Shown here: positions 36,956 through 48,720 of the stretch, in pieces
Position numbering within the stretch: the first letter of the stretch is position 1
How the letters are laid out: each line of letters begins with the position of its first letter
Assembly (NCBI RefSeq): GCF_043641665.1
Contig: NC_092193.1
Location: 6,868,501-6,932,500 of the forward strand
Direction of reading: 5' to 3'
From: Enoplosus armatus
Taxonomy: Eukaryota > Chordata > Actinopteri > Centrarchiformes > Enoplosidae
DNA length: 64,000 nucleotides
Notes under the pieces: model-generated
Told to the model about the DNA's origin: nothing
What the model saw: only the letters and a program-made list of their open reading frames with translations
Database searches by the model: none
Translations under genes and position numbers: made by a program

Positions 36956-39737
36956 GTAAGTATATCAGTATTTCTAAAGTTCGGTAGATATGCAGCTAAT
37001 TTAACTAGTGATACTGTTGGTGCTGGATGTAACGCACCATTTCCAGTCTGGCTACAGCAGGCACTGGTGTCTGATGAAGGTTGCTATAATATATAACTTT
37101 TACTCTTTGCCCTTGAAAGATTGTTGCACCTCTTTATCACATTAGCTCTTTATTTTGTCAAACAGGTATAAGTATGACCCATACCTGAACCACAGGGGTG
37201 GCCGATCAGAAACAGTCATCTTTAGAACAGTCAAGTGGGTCATTTTGAAAGGCAGTAATGACAAATAACCTGTTTTGTTATTTAGATATGAGCACTTGTT
37301 GGATATATTCTTGCCTGCCTGTTTTGTTGGGATTTAATAATTGATAAGCCACTGTATGTTTCATTCATTCAGTATTAAGTTAACATAAATAGCACTCCTT
37401 CCAATCCTTTAACACTGAATTTAGTGTTCCTATCTCAACTCCAATGACAAGTGTGGCCTAATGCTGGGTATTTTTCTGCCTGTTCACGTGGCATCTCTGA
37501 AGCAGAAGGTGCTCTTTTGCATTATCCCCATTATAATCTTGGACGGGAGTTGAGTCACATTTATCAAATCCCATGCCTGAGGCAGGGGGCTCATTGCCTC
37601 AATAAATCTAATACAGCCACTCAGGGATGTGGTGGTGGACGGCCAGGCGAGGCCAGATGGTGGAAGATCTAGCCCTCTGGTCCTCCGTTCACACTGATTC
37701 AGCCTTATAGTCAGAAACTTTCATGGAAGCAGACGGCTGGGATTGACAGCAGGTTTTTCAGATGCTCAGTTTGATTGTCTGACTTGAATCCTCAGACATG
37801 GTGCTCTGATTAGATCTGTACAGAGATATGATATTGCAATAGATCCAATGATTTAGTGTGAGTACATTGGTGCAGTAACGGTACTTTTTCTTGCTGTTCT
37901 TTGGGCTATTTGTTGATGATGAATTGGAGGATTACCCAATCATATATATGACTATGTGTCTTATGAGTCTGTGCTTGTGTATGCATGTATGTGCACAAAA
38001 CGATGTGTATGTGTGTGTGTGTGTGTGTGTGTTTGTGTGTGTGCATGCAGGTGCAACACATGATGATTGTGTGGTGAGTTTGTTTATGGGAACGTTTGTG
38101 AACTCTAAGGAGATATTGCTGGATTTACCCCTGCACCTCTTCTGTGTTATGAGTCTCCCTGCAATGTGGTGCTCATTGTCAGATTGACAGGCCGTTATTA
38201 AAAAATTCAACACTTGGCCGCATCTGCACTGAACTGATGAAACCAACGTCTAGCCATATCAAAAGCAATATTAGCACTTGTTTGGCAGTGGCATAAAATG
38301 CAATAATGTTGCACATGGAAGTGACGTAACATTATTGGTCCCTCAGGTGTTGAATGAACACACTTTTGTCTTGAATTATTCTTATTTCTCTCACAGTAAA
38401 GCCCAGGTCCCGTAACATGCCTTTATTCATTATGTGAAGCTCATATTTCCTATGAGGATATTAAACATACAGCCCTCGTATCAAGACAAATATGTTGAAC
38501 GTGCAAAATGTAATTATGGTTTAATAGCTTTCATCTGTCATCAAGTCTTCCACTTTAATCATGAAAGTCATTTATCTCACAGGTAGGAACAGGGCTAGGT
38601 CTATTACATATTCAAATCCCTGCACATGCAGATATATGGACATACGTGACCCTCCATCTAATAAATTAGAGCCAAAAATGGAGCCCTGCGTCGCTATGGG
38701 CCATAGCTGTCAGCGGCAGAGATTGACTGAGAGTGATTCAAATCCAAGGCTTCCCTAAAAGAAGGAGGAGAAAATCTGTAAGTTACCTGCAGAGCAGAAG
38801 AGGAATCACTTCGAGAATTATGTTGACAGTCCACTTTGCAGGGAGCGTCAACTCATCTTGTGTTCCAAAGCAGGTTCACAGGTTAAGAGGGGTTGGGGCT
38901 GAGAGTTTGATCAGACTGTAGAATGTGTTTTGGCTTCAAAGGGCAATATTGTTCGCCCTCCATTCCTCACAAAGAACAACTCTTCGTTGGGAATTGCAGG
39001 TTGCTTGCTTTCTTGCAAATTGGAGCTTAAACTCTGTGCTTTTCCTGTTGCTGCAGTGTTGTGCACTTGCCAACTGTTGTTGTGAGAGCCCAGAACTGGT
39101 AATGAAGTGATGAATGGGTTGCTAACAATATGAAAACCCCACTGAAACATAATCACAGAGGGACAAAGCGGTAAAGCTTGAAAACAGATTCAGAAATTGC
39201 ACTAATTGTGGGGTAGGATTTGCCCGCTGATTACATAAACGTAACACAAAGATGGTGAATCCACAGCCAAATACTGATAACATATGTTTCAGACAAAGGC
39301 TGCATCAAGGTTGCCAAAGTCAGCTCTTGGTTTGATTCAAAGGTGATACAGAAAAATGACCGTTATCTACCTTTAAAGACAAGCAAATAGCAGATGAGGA
39401 AAACAAACTGTTTGCAAACATAAATGAAAACTCTGATGAAAAGACTTTTTCTATATTTAGAGTTTTGATTCTGTTGACATTTCGTCACTGGCAGACCTGT
39501 TATTATCATCAGAAGAGGGCGGGTGTTGGACAACACAGTGGTCAGGTTCTCTGCAGAGCCATGGCTGCTGTTAATCAGTGGACAGAGTGGAGACCAATTG
39601 GACAAGTGTTGGGGGGCTGTGAATTATTCAAGGCACAACACAAACAAAAATGTTTTCTCTTGCAGTTTCGTGACTAAAGTTTCAAGAGTAAAATGACAGG
39701 AGTCGTGCCTTAATGAAACATTTTTCTCTTTTCGCAG
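36956..39737 (+). other. ntng1: ntng1 intron, 2.8 kb
   Basis: The intron runs from the gtaagt donor at 36956 to the ttttcgcag acceptor ending at 39737. It includes a GT microsatellite (about 38004-38042) and a moderately GC-rich block at 37480-37690 that may be conserved non-coding sequence. No additional laminin-EGF exon was recognised. Confidence 0.85.
38004..38042. repeat. (GT)n microsatellite, interrupted
   Basis: GT run with single-base interruptions in the ntng1 intron after the LE1 exon. Confidence 0.95.
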
Positions 39738-39764
39738 GTATTCCCAGTAATCATGGACCAGTGC
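39738..39764 (+). CDS. ntng1: Netrin-G1 microexon 1 (27 nt)
   Basis: This 27-nt exon lies between a strong pyrimidine tract with acceptor (ttttctcttttcgcag) and a consensus gtaagt donor. In the phase left by the LE1 exon it reads (C)IPSNHGPV, completing the eighth cysteine of LE1 from the split codon t|gt and ending with one base, c. Mammalian netrin-G1 has a short segment at the same place that also starts CIPS, which supports the call. The length is a multiple of three and both ends are phase 1, so inclusion or skipping keeps the frame. Skipping it would replace the last LE1 cysteine, however, so it is probably constitutive or nearly so. It is too short to be found by open-frame methods. 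Confidence 0.88.
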
Positions 39765-41076
39765 GTAAGTAAGCTTTTTAAATTGGCATGCTGACTAATG
39801 GCTTCCTCCCTCAGTGATGACTAACTCTTGTTTGACTGATGATGTTGGTGTGAGCAATTGTGCCATACATTACCATTATCATTCATCAGTATGTTTTCCA
39901 CAGTGAAAAAAAATCCATCCTAACAGGGCATTTATGTAGAATTACATCTTGATATCCTACTTTTATGAATGTGAGAAAACTTTCCTCTAATGCAGTTTTA
40001 ATAGTGACAGTTGTTCCCAGACAGTCCTTGAAATAAATAATAAATACTGCATTAGAAACAAATAGAATTTTCTCATCCCATTGACAACATTTCTATCTCG
40101 TTAAAAAAAAAAACATTGTAAAGGATTGATTTTCATGATTTAGCCAGTTCACAAATCATATATACAGCTTTGCAAACCATGTTGTCTTATGTTTCATATT
40201 TTGTATTTAGGAAATTTGATTTTCCTTCCTTTCTGGGAAATGAATGGAAGCCAATGGCTGATTTCCATATATTTGCAGGTAGCATTAAAAGCATTGAGCA
40301 GTTAACTTAATGACCGTGGAGCTTTTATAAATCGCACACCACAAGCAGATTTTAAGAGGCTTTTTGATTTTCATATTGTACTGAAATGAATGGAAATGGA
40401 CCAATGGAAAACAATGGATATCGGAAAAGTTTCCTATCCTCCAGGCATCAATTGTTTTATGCTTGGAAATACATTAAATCTCTGCAGCATGGTTTGCAAA
40501 ATGGTCAGCAATAATATTAGTTTGTAGTTAACAAGCTAAAACTTGCAAAAAACACTCATATGGTTTTAGATTAAATGACTTGCTGGTTCATCAAATCCTG
40601 TAGGAGTCTTGCATGTTTGAGCTAGTGAATCAGCAGGCACTATTGAGAATCGTTTTCCCCCTTCCACACTAGAATATTTGCTCTAAGCACACAGACAGAT
40701 ATTTGCCCAAAGAGAAAGGAAACCATCTTTTATGTAGGCGTGGTTCCCACCATGCATCCCTACGCATGTTTATGCCTGAAGGTGACTCCTCATACTGGAT
40801 AGCAGAAGCAGCTACCATATGTACATGTCTCTGCCTTTGTCTTGTGGAAGATTCACTCATTTAAGCTGCATGCACACTATACTACAGTAGTCCATTTATT
40901 ACTCCAAACACGTGGCAGACATTTTCCAATAATTCTGAGGCAAATCAGCCCAGACAACAAACGGATTATTGTAAAAAACCAGAATCTATGCATGCTGTCC
41001 CTGTGCTTTAACTACATAACAGCATGAATTATATGACAACCCAGTGTAACATATAACCTTTCCCATTTTTACACAG
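39765..41076 (+). other. ntng1: ntng1 intron, 1.3 kb
   Basis: A short AT-rich intron between the two microexons, with donor gtaagt at 39765 and acceptor tttttacacag ending at 41076. I see no gene or clear repeat in it. Confidence 0.78.
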
Positions 41077-41121
41077 ATCGAGCAAATGCTTCATCTCTTG
41101 GTGTTGCAAATCGTAACCAAG
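41077..41121 (+). CDS. ntng1: Netrin-G1 microexon 2 (45 nt), likely alternative cassette
   Basis: This 45-nt candidate exon is flanked by a pyrimidine-rich acceptor (cctttcccatttttacacag) and a donor (CAAG|gtaggc). In phase 1 it reads (H)RANASSLGVANRNQ and leaves one base, g, that joins the terminal exon to give Ala. Both ends are phase 1 and the length is a multiple of three, so it can be included or skipped. Skipping joins c to ct, giving Pro before RVCDN. Netrin-G1 is known for heavy alternative splicing in exactly this linker between LE1 and the terminal EGF, which makes a small cassette plausible. The peptide is not one I recognise, and NAS would be a new N-glycosylation site. The evidence is splice signals, phase and position only. 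Confidence 0.68.
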
Positions 41122-42139
41122 GTAGGCTTATAGGCTTTGTAACTTCAGCATGACATTAACAATACATAGATAGATTTGATTGCTTATTGATTGGCAATTT
41201 TTAAAGAAAAGTGTTATATAGAATTTGCAAATAGCAAATAATTTCCCAAAGCCCAGATGCTTTCATCCTGCATGCACACAAACACACGCTGGTCCTTACA
41301 AGGCAGGCCTTTTGTTGTGAGAACACTGTAGGGAATGGACCACATGCCTCATGATCAGAGTCCTAACCCCTTTGATCATGCCCTTTTTTTAAATACCCAG
41401 AATGCTCTCTGGGGGTGCACCCTTTCTGCCATGTTCACAAGGAAAAAAAGGAAAGAGGAGAAGGAGAGGGAAGGAGAGAAGAGGCTCCAGGGGGGTTTAT
41501 GTAGATTGATCTCCAGATATCTCCAGTTAATCCTCAGGCCCAGATATCCTGCGTAGTTGCATCTGCACCACTGCTCTCTCAGCCTGAAGAGAAAAAATTA
41601 AAAGAGGACTTTCAGGATTTCCACGTTCAACAGAGGGCATTTCCTTCTCTTTTCTGGACTCACAAAGCTGGGAATAAAATGTACCTGTTTGTTGCAGTCA
41701 AAGGTGAAAAGAAACCAGTTACTGCACTGGAGCAATTTCCTGATTTCCATATAAAGTGTCATAACACAGTATCAATCTAACCTATAACTATTTCATGAAA
41801 AGCTTTTACATGTCGGTGCACTGCATTTGCTGCACTTATGTTAGCACTTCTAAACCCCCATATCAGTATGTGATTTCACAGGAAAAATCCTTTAGTAGGA
41901 GAAGTAACATGTTTTAGTGTATGCTGCGGTGTCTCTGAAACAAACACAAGGAAGTTATTTAGCATTTGCCATAATATGTACCATGCAGAGCTGCTACAGA
42001 TGATTATTTTAAGTTATATTGATTAATCAATCAATATAACTTATCAATAGCATATCAAACATCATAAAATATTGAAAAAAAACATTTCCCAGAGTCAAAG
42101 GTGACATGGTTAAATGTCTTTTTTCACCTGCAATGTTAT

Positions 42140-42600
42140 ATACAGAGAAAGTGGTAAATCCTCCTATTTGTGGAGCTGGAGGCAGAAAATATTAACAACA
42201 AAATATGCTTATTTGCCTTCTTGCCTATCTTAGCTTAGCATAAAGACTGGAAGCAGGGGGAAACAGTTAGCCTGATTCTGTTCAAATATGCAAGATCTAA
42301 AGCTTACTAATAAAACACATTGTATCTTACATGATGTACCTCTTTCTGGACAAACCAGCATGCAACTTCCCATAAAACCACAGCTCCCAGTTCACCTACA
42401 GATTAAATCAAAAGCAAACAAGATTCAATGTGTTCATTAGGGAGCTTTATTAATGCCGGTAGGCCTATTTTTGAACTTTGGACAAAGCCAGGTTAGCTGT
42501 TTCCCTGTGCTTCCACTCTAAGTTAACAGGTTGCATGCTATAGCTTCTCATCTAACTCTTAACAAGAAACACAATCTCCAAAAACGATTCTTTTAATGCA
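42140..42600. mobile_element. Fold-back MITE family A, copy in last ntng1 intron
   Basis: The left arm contains tcttagcttagcataaagac and ggaagcagggggaaacagtt; the right arm contains ttggacaaagccaggttagc and tgtttccctgtgcttcc followed by gcttctcatctaactctt. The arms are inverted, giving a potential hairpin of several hundred bases in the ntng1 pre-mRNA. The copy has diverged and small parts of the right arm are missing. Confidence 0.65.
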
Positions 42601-45334
42601 ACTTTATAATCTTCTAATTCTGACAAGCATAAACTAACACAGCACTTGAGTTGAGTAAAAGGAAAATCAGGCACTTTCTGTCTTGAGATGCAGTATTGTA
42701 TCCCTGCCTCTGTCAAGTGGTACTATGCAGCTGACAATTTATATTGAACTTTAGAGCCTCGAGTCATGACTAATGATGAAGCCTTCATGTTAATATGATA
42801 ACAGGAGGCATGGCTGAACGGGGTTTCAGCTTACCCTGACATCATGGCAAAAGATATTGATTCATGTAATTGAAGCAACACTATTTTGTCTCAGAGCATA
42901 TAATTAGCAAATCCTGTAACTGAAAACTGTCTCCAGTTATAGTTAATTGCACTGGTGAATCTATAGTTATAAAGGCTTTTCAAAACTATTCAATTAATCA
43001 CTATGAATATGAATTTTTTCCCTGGAGGTAATTAAACGGAGGTGCTGCTGTCTCTCCAGGGTCGTTCTTGTAAAAAAGAGGATCTTTAATACTGTTTAAT
43101 ACTATTCAGACTCAGTGATTCGTGTAATATCAGAGCTGTTAATATAATTTGATGCATTTAAAAAGGTGGCTATTCAATAGAACTTATTTCTACGACATAA
43201 GATCTAGATCTTCCACAAAGGAGGAGTGACAGGGGCTACGGTCCAGGGCGTCGATTTGTGACTTTTAACCCGATATCATGCTGTATCTCAGGGACTTCAG
43301 TCGCACAGTGTCTGAGGACATCATCATCCTTGAGATGAGAGGATTAGAGAACTGCATGAGTATGTTTAGGACATAAACAGACTGCCAGATCATCGAAAGA
43401 AAAGTCACAATAGAAGGAACAATATATCCGATATAGCATCATAGTAGATGAAATGTGTCCAAATTGACAAAACAATCGAATCAGTAGTGTGTTATACAGT
43501 GTGATACAGTACGATAAGACAAAATTACGTTTAAGAAACATACCTTTCAATTGCATCATGCTTCCAGTCACACAAGCAGCAATATGAAATGTAATGCAGC
43601 TCTTTGTCTTTCCTACCTAACCCTGCCGTGCTGTTGCTGTGGTGAATTTACTTCATGTTGCTTCGTGCAACACCAGGGCCCAAGGATGGATCTGTCATAA
43701 CAGTTATACTGCTAAAATGTCACACATCTGACAGAGGTGTTAGGTGCACATATGTCTCAGAGAGAGTACGCTGGTGCATGGCCAGGATTCAGATTGCTCT
43801 GTTCTCACTTGCTGCCAGCACAAGTCAGAGAGTGAGTGTTGTCACACATGACAAATGTGTCGACTCCCCTGAGTAAGATAAGGTTGTATGTAGAGAATCA
43901 TTCAAAAAGCATGATATTGTATTTTTGTTATCTATTATTAAAGAGGCACTTCACTGTATTTACACATCAAGTTTAGTGTCAGAGAGAGTGCTGTCAGCCT
44001 ATGTTTTCTGTGGCTGGTCTGAAAACATAACCCTTAATGACATCATCAGGAAGACTACAGTTTTTAAGCAGGAAGCCTGTGTTACAAACTGGAAACACTA
44101 TTGAGTTGCATTATGGGAAATGTAGGATGCAGTGTTTTGGAGACTTGACCTATACTTAAGAGCCTGGGACAACAAAGAAAAATGATTCATGGTTGCAATG
44201 TTTTTTTAATCGTTCTCCGCTGAGAAAACAATAGAAATGCAGACACACAGTAGGCAGGAAAAAAAACAATGGCACCAAAAATTACAATATTTGAGAGCTC
44301 CCCCTCAATTTCTCAAATGAGGCTTTCTCTTTCTGGGGAGCCGAACTCCCCATAGCTCCCCCTTATTTCAAACCCTGCTTGGGACTAAACGTGAGGATAT
44401 TTCAGGCTCTGCTGCTTTAATTTTGTCCCCCAATTTTATGGAAGTGAAATGAAAATATCGCTTTTAAACATTATTTCTGTTTCCATATACACCTCTGGCT
44501 TTTTCATATGAGATAAAAATCACATTTTATATTTCATATTTCATATTCCAATTCAAATAAAAATGTTTACGTTTAAATTAGGTTTATTGATGATTACTAT
44601 GCATGTGTAAATACATGTACGTGTTAAGTAACATTTCCCCGAATCATAAATTTGGCTCACTGTGTTGCATTAACACAGAAAAAGCGCCAAGTTTTTATTA
44701 TTTCACATACCCAGTCACTATGTGAGGTTTTTTTCTGGGTGACACAGAATAATTGACTTATTTTCCACTTTATTTTGTCTTGACAGCAGGGCCCTGTGGC
44801 TCCACAAAGATACTGCAGGTTTAAGCCTCTGGACAAACTAATTGGGCTAAAGATGTTTTTGGAAAGACAATGGTCCTGAGGGTCTGCTTTAGGACACGCA
44901 AATTATCCTTCAGCCACAGGCAACAAAGTTAATGGGTAGACTAGACAATGGAGACTCAGCTGATCCCTTTGAAATTTTAACCAAAACACACAGAGCAGGT
45001 GTTTTCCATTAGCTACAAAATGGGAAAGCTGCTTTAACAGTGTTTGGGGTGTAGCCAGACGGCCATTAATGTTTGAACCCACTGAGGACAGGGCAGCAGC
45101 ACTCAGATTCAGGAGTTCATTTTAATCCATGCAATGTTCAAGTACAGACAATTTTGCTCTAGTGAGGTTTTCATTTTCTTGGGCATGAGTGAAGTGGCTA
45201 GCAGTCTAGATCCTGTCAGGCTTGGACCAAGACTGTTGGGGCCTGAGACATATTTGGGCTGGCCTTAAGCCTATATTGCATGCAGTGTTTTGGGACAGGT
45301 TTGGTTTCGGGTTAAGCTTGACTATAAACGTTAC

Positions 45335-45700
45335 AATTAAGGTACAGTTAAACCTGCAATACCTGGGGGGGGGGGGCACTTAAATATTATCACATTTCAA
45401 GTTGACATGGCGAACTTGTTAGCAAAAGGTTGTTTATTTACACATCCAGCAGACACAGAGCAACATCAGTTGTGTTTCTGTCTACCTGACAAACACCACA
45501 CAAAGTCCAATATTCACTCTCCTTTTAGCTCTGTTTTTGGTCTTCACCTGCTCCTGAGAGAAAGATCTGGCTCTTAAGCTGCTAAATGCTGCACTATGTT
45601 CACCAGCTAATTTCTTACTATCTATCTACGTGCTGAGCACGTTGTGTACTTTTCGCTAAAAACAGCTGCCTGCCTCTGCCGAAAACAATGCTTTGAATGC
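45335..45700. mobile_element. MITE family B, copy 2 (inverted to copy 1)
   Basis: Blocks such as tttacacatccagcagacac and ttcacctgctcctgagagaaagatctggctcttaa are the diverged reverse complement of copy 1 at 2720-3050. The left end includes a run of 12 G (45365-45376). Non-coding. Confidence 0.6.
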
Positions 45701-46145
45701 GGTGAGAGTCAACCAAAACAGTAAAGTTCCATTGTTATTTTACAAAATATTAAAGTATTACGTCCTTACTTTGCATTGCACCAGGCAATTGCAAAATATG
45801 TACACAAAACTGTGTGATTTTTTTACAAAACCCGCAGTACAGAAACTGTCAGTGGTCATGGCAGGCAGGACAGTGCTTTTGAAGGGAATGAGAGGAGTTG
45901 ACTTTATCAGCAATGGCTGAAGACAGCTTCTAATACACCCAATAATAATACAGTAATTCTACTTCAACCATTTTACCGCTGCACTACTGCCTCTAATTAT
46001 GAAAATGATCAACATTTGTTCATCACGCTCAAATGCATCTGCACCATAATTATTTTTCTTGTTCAGTATTGATTTGGCTTTTAAAGGAAAATGAATGTAA
46101 ACAAACAGCTTAATCGTGATATGATATGCAGATCAGGGTCTGTAG

Positions 46146-46168
46146 TGTGTGTGTGTGTGTGTGTGTGT
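46146..46168. repeat. (GT)n microsatellite
   Basis: GT run in the last ntng1 intron, followed by a T run. Confidence 0.93.
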
Positions 46169-47726
46169 TTTTTGTGTTTGTTTCAATCTAAATATAAACA
46201 TTATGATGTCATATTCCCAGCATCAATTCAAAAAAGTTTTGTGTTCGAAAAAAAAAATGTATCCATCTAAAACATCAATTGTAAATGTCAGGTTTTGGTG
46301 ACAGTCTCTGAATAAAAGAGCAGTGGCTTCTTGCCAGACTCATTATTTTGCACCAGTGTTCATCATACGGAGAGAAATCTATCATGCAACACAGCTTCAG
46401 ACCTGCTGCATTTTAAGTAAGGAGTTTGACTGACTGGAGGAAGTGCTATATTTGCTCTTATCCTGCCATCATTATCAATCTTTCTATAAATACATAAAAA
46501 AAACAGTTGAACACAACAAGGCTGTCGTAAGTGTCAAAAGTAGAGGCAGACGAGGGAAGGAAAGTGGGTTCACCAAAAGAGAAATTTACAACACTTCACA
46601 CACACATCACAAAATTATTGAAAATCCCATATTGACCCTAAAACCCTATATCCACAGGTGGAATTTCCATTGTAAGAACATACCAGCAGTGGTGTCTCTG
46701 TGAAGGGGATGGGAATATTATTAAGTTAAATGCAACACCAATGCCTTTTTAATCAGTTTTGGCAGGAGCAATGATTATTTGTTGAGTTTATTCTGATGCA
46801 TGAGAGACATTACTGAAAACCAAAAATGTGATTACTATTTATGCAGGGAGAGATATCCAATTACACTGAAATCTCTTGGCAAATATTACATCTACCATGA
46901 TTTCACCTCTGCCAGCAGAGGGGCTTCCTGGGATAATTGAGTCGTGAGATTTTTGTCTGGAAATGTGAATATTAGCTTACGTAGTCCTAATCAGTCTATA
47001 TCAAAACAAAGATATGTTTGGTGGCCACTAGAACAATGCAGTCGTGGATATTACCTCCTTTTCTTCCAACAGGGTTGTATTGTTTGTTGTAAGGTTAACC
47101 GCGGGCAAGAAAATAATAGCAATTACCTGGAAATGCGTATTTGCACATCAAAGGTAGCGGCGGTGTAGATGGAGCCAGGTATCCATCCCATGTCTTCCCC
47201 TCTTTCTGTTCTTCGAGTGTCATTGTGCCAGAGGGAAGCAAAATTTGATTCTCCCGTTCTGCACAGAGGGGCTTTTTCACAATACTCTGGCATCCTTTGA
47301 TTCACTAATCGTTAATTTCACCTCATCACTGCCATGGTTTGTTTGCTCTTTTGTTTTGCCAGGATTATTTGCCCTAAAGTCCCTTTGGTGCTCCTAAAAA
47401 TATCCATAAAATGTCTGTCTGTGTTCTTTTGTCTCAAACAATCATTCATGGAGAGGTTTTTCACAGACTGTAGGCTGCATTCTAGCATTCATACAGTATG
47501 CGCCCTGGTTGTCTGTCTCCTCTTCCTCTGCGCACTCCTACACAAAAGTCCTTGGCTTCATCCACCCTAATGTGTCAGCTGTGCTCTAAGGACATGCAGA
47601 CAGGACAAGAAGAGGCAGCTTGTGCCCTGTGAACTTGCCCGTTGATGTTCTCTGCCGCCCTATCACTGAGTGATCTATTAATCACCCCTTCCTGTCTCCC
47701 CTGCCCTTTTTGCTTTGTCTCCACAG

Positions 47727-47965
47727 CTCGGGTATGTGACAACGCGATGCTGCGCTGTCAGAACGGTGGCACGTGCCACCACCATCAGCGATGCCATTGT
47801 TCACCCGGCTTCACGGGCGTCCTGTGCGAGAGAGCTCGCTGCCAGGGCCCTGGGGAGTGTGATGACCAATTGTCTGGACGGGCCTCCTTCCATCATCTCC
47901 CCATCGGCAGCCCGCTCGCTCTTACCCTCGTAGTGCTCCCGCTATTGATTGTTTCCCTTTGCTGA
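47727..47965 (+). CDS. ntng1: Netrin-G1 terminal exon: EGF module and GPI-anchor signal
   Basis: The exon follows a strong acceptor (ctttgtctccacag) and reads (A)RVCDNAMLRCQNGGTCHHH... to a TGA stop at 47963-47965, about 79 residues. The first part is the last EGF-like module, with six cysteines in the order C, C, C, CHC and LC and the typical CQNGGTC and GFTGVLCE motifs. A further Cys pair follows (ARCQGPGEC). The end is the usual signal for glycosylphosphatidylinositol attachment: a small-residue stretch (SGRASF) and then a hydrophobic tail, LALTLVVLPLLIVSL, with no cytoplasmic part. This fits netrin-G1, which is tethered to axonal membrane by GPI, unlike secreted classical netrins. The extreme C-terminus diverges from mammals in sequence but keeps the same chemistry. 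The next 600-700 bases are probably 3' UTR. Confidence 0.95.
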
Positions 47966-48720
47966 GAGACCTGAACGGCCTCCCATCCTCAACCAAAACC
48001 CTAAGACCACATATGTTGAGACTGAACTCTCAACTTTAACGAAGGACATAGGATGTGTGGACAATGTGCTCAGCATACAATATAAACAACTCTTTTGTAT
48101 ATCCAAGGCCACAGTGGTGGGTGATGACAGTGTTACTTGTGCAACAGGTTGTGCACTGATCTGTTATACTGAATGCTAGATGGATTTATGAAAGGCTTGG
48201 TGAAGTCACTGCTGTCTTATAATGTCACAGAGGAAACGGTTGGAGCCCTGGCTGTTTGATTTTGTCATTGGCTGATACTTCATTAAAGGCAGACTGGAGA
48301 CTCGGATAGACATTCTGAGAGCTGTACAAAACTAGACACATGATTTCTAAGTATCATCTGAAGTTATTAAAAAATAATAATGTGGACGGGGACATCTTAA
48401 AACATCTTGCCTCACTGCCTCCCTCCATACTTGTTACCTTCTTCTTCTCTCCTCTCCCTCACTCGTCCCCTTTTCCCCTCACTTTCTCCTCCCTGTGCTT
48501 TGGTGACTCTGGTGATTTTACTTTGCTGAAGGGTGTCTGTTGTTTTGCCAAAAGCTGCACATGTATTATTATCAAGCCCCATGAGAAGTACCAATCTAGT
48601 ACTTTTTCGTTTTATTTTTCAGAGGCTTTGTAGTCATGCTCGAGCTCACCTGTATGGGGAAAAAAAAGTTGTAACATACTGTAACTGTATTTAATTTTTG
48701 TATAAAACAGATATTTTCAT
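47966..48720 (+). other. ntng1: Probable ntng1 3' untranslated region (start of)
   Basis: Sequence after the ntng1 stop is AT-rich without an obvious coding frame. ATTAAA hexamers occur near 48282 and 48366 and could act as weak poly(A) signals. I did not find a canonical AATAAA close by, so the 3' end is not fixed, and a longer UTR is possible. Confidence 0.45.

Larger units (their letters stand above)
41122..47726 (+). other. ntng1: ntng1 last intron, 6.6 kb
   Basis: The intron runs from the gtaggc donor at 41122 to the tttgtctccacag acceptor ending at 47726. It contains one fold-back MITE (about 42140-42600), one copy of a second MITE family (about 45335-45700), and a GT microsatellite (46146-46168). 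I searched by eye for the second and third laminin-EGF exons of long netrin-G1 isoforms, which should show closely spaced cysteine codons and an open frame of about 55 residues, and saw none. Confidence 0.8.

Noticed and set aside
36497..37096. A 199-codon plus-strand frame crossing the LE1 exon
   Set aside because: It is in a different frame from the conserved cysteine-rich peptide; the laminin-EGF frame and splice sites explain the region.
44790..44820. Possible small exon between cag and a following gt in the last ntng1 intron
   Set aside because: About 28 nt, which would shift the frame, and the peptide has no netrin-G similarity.
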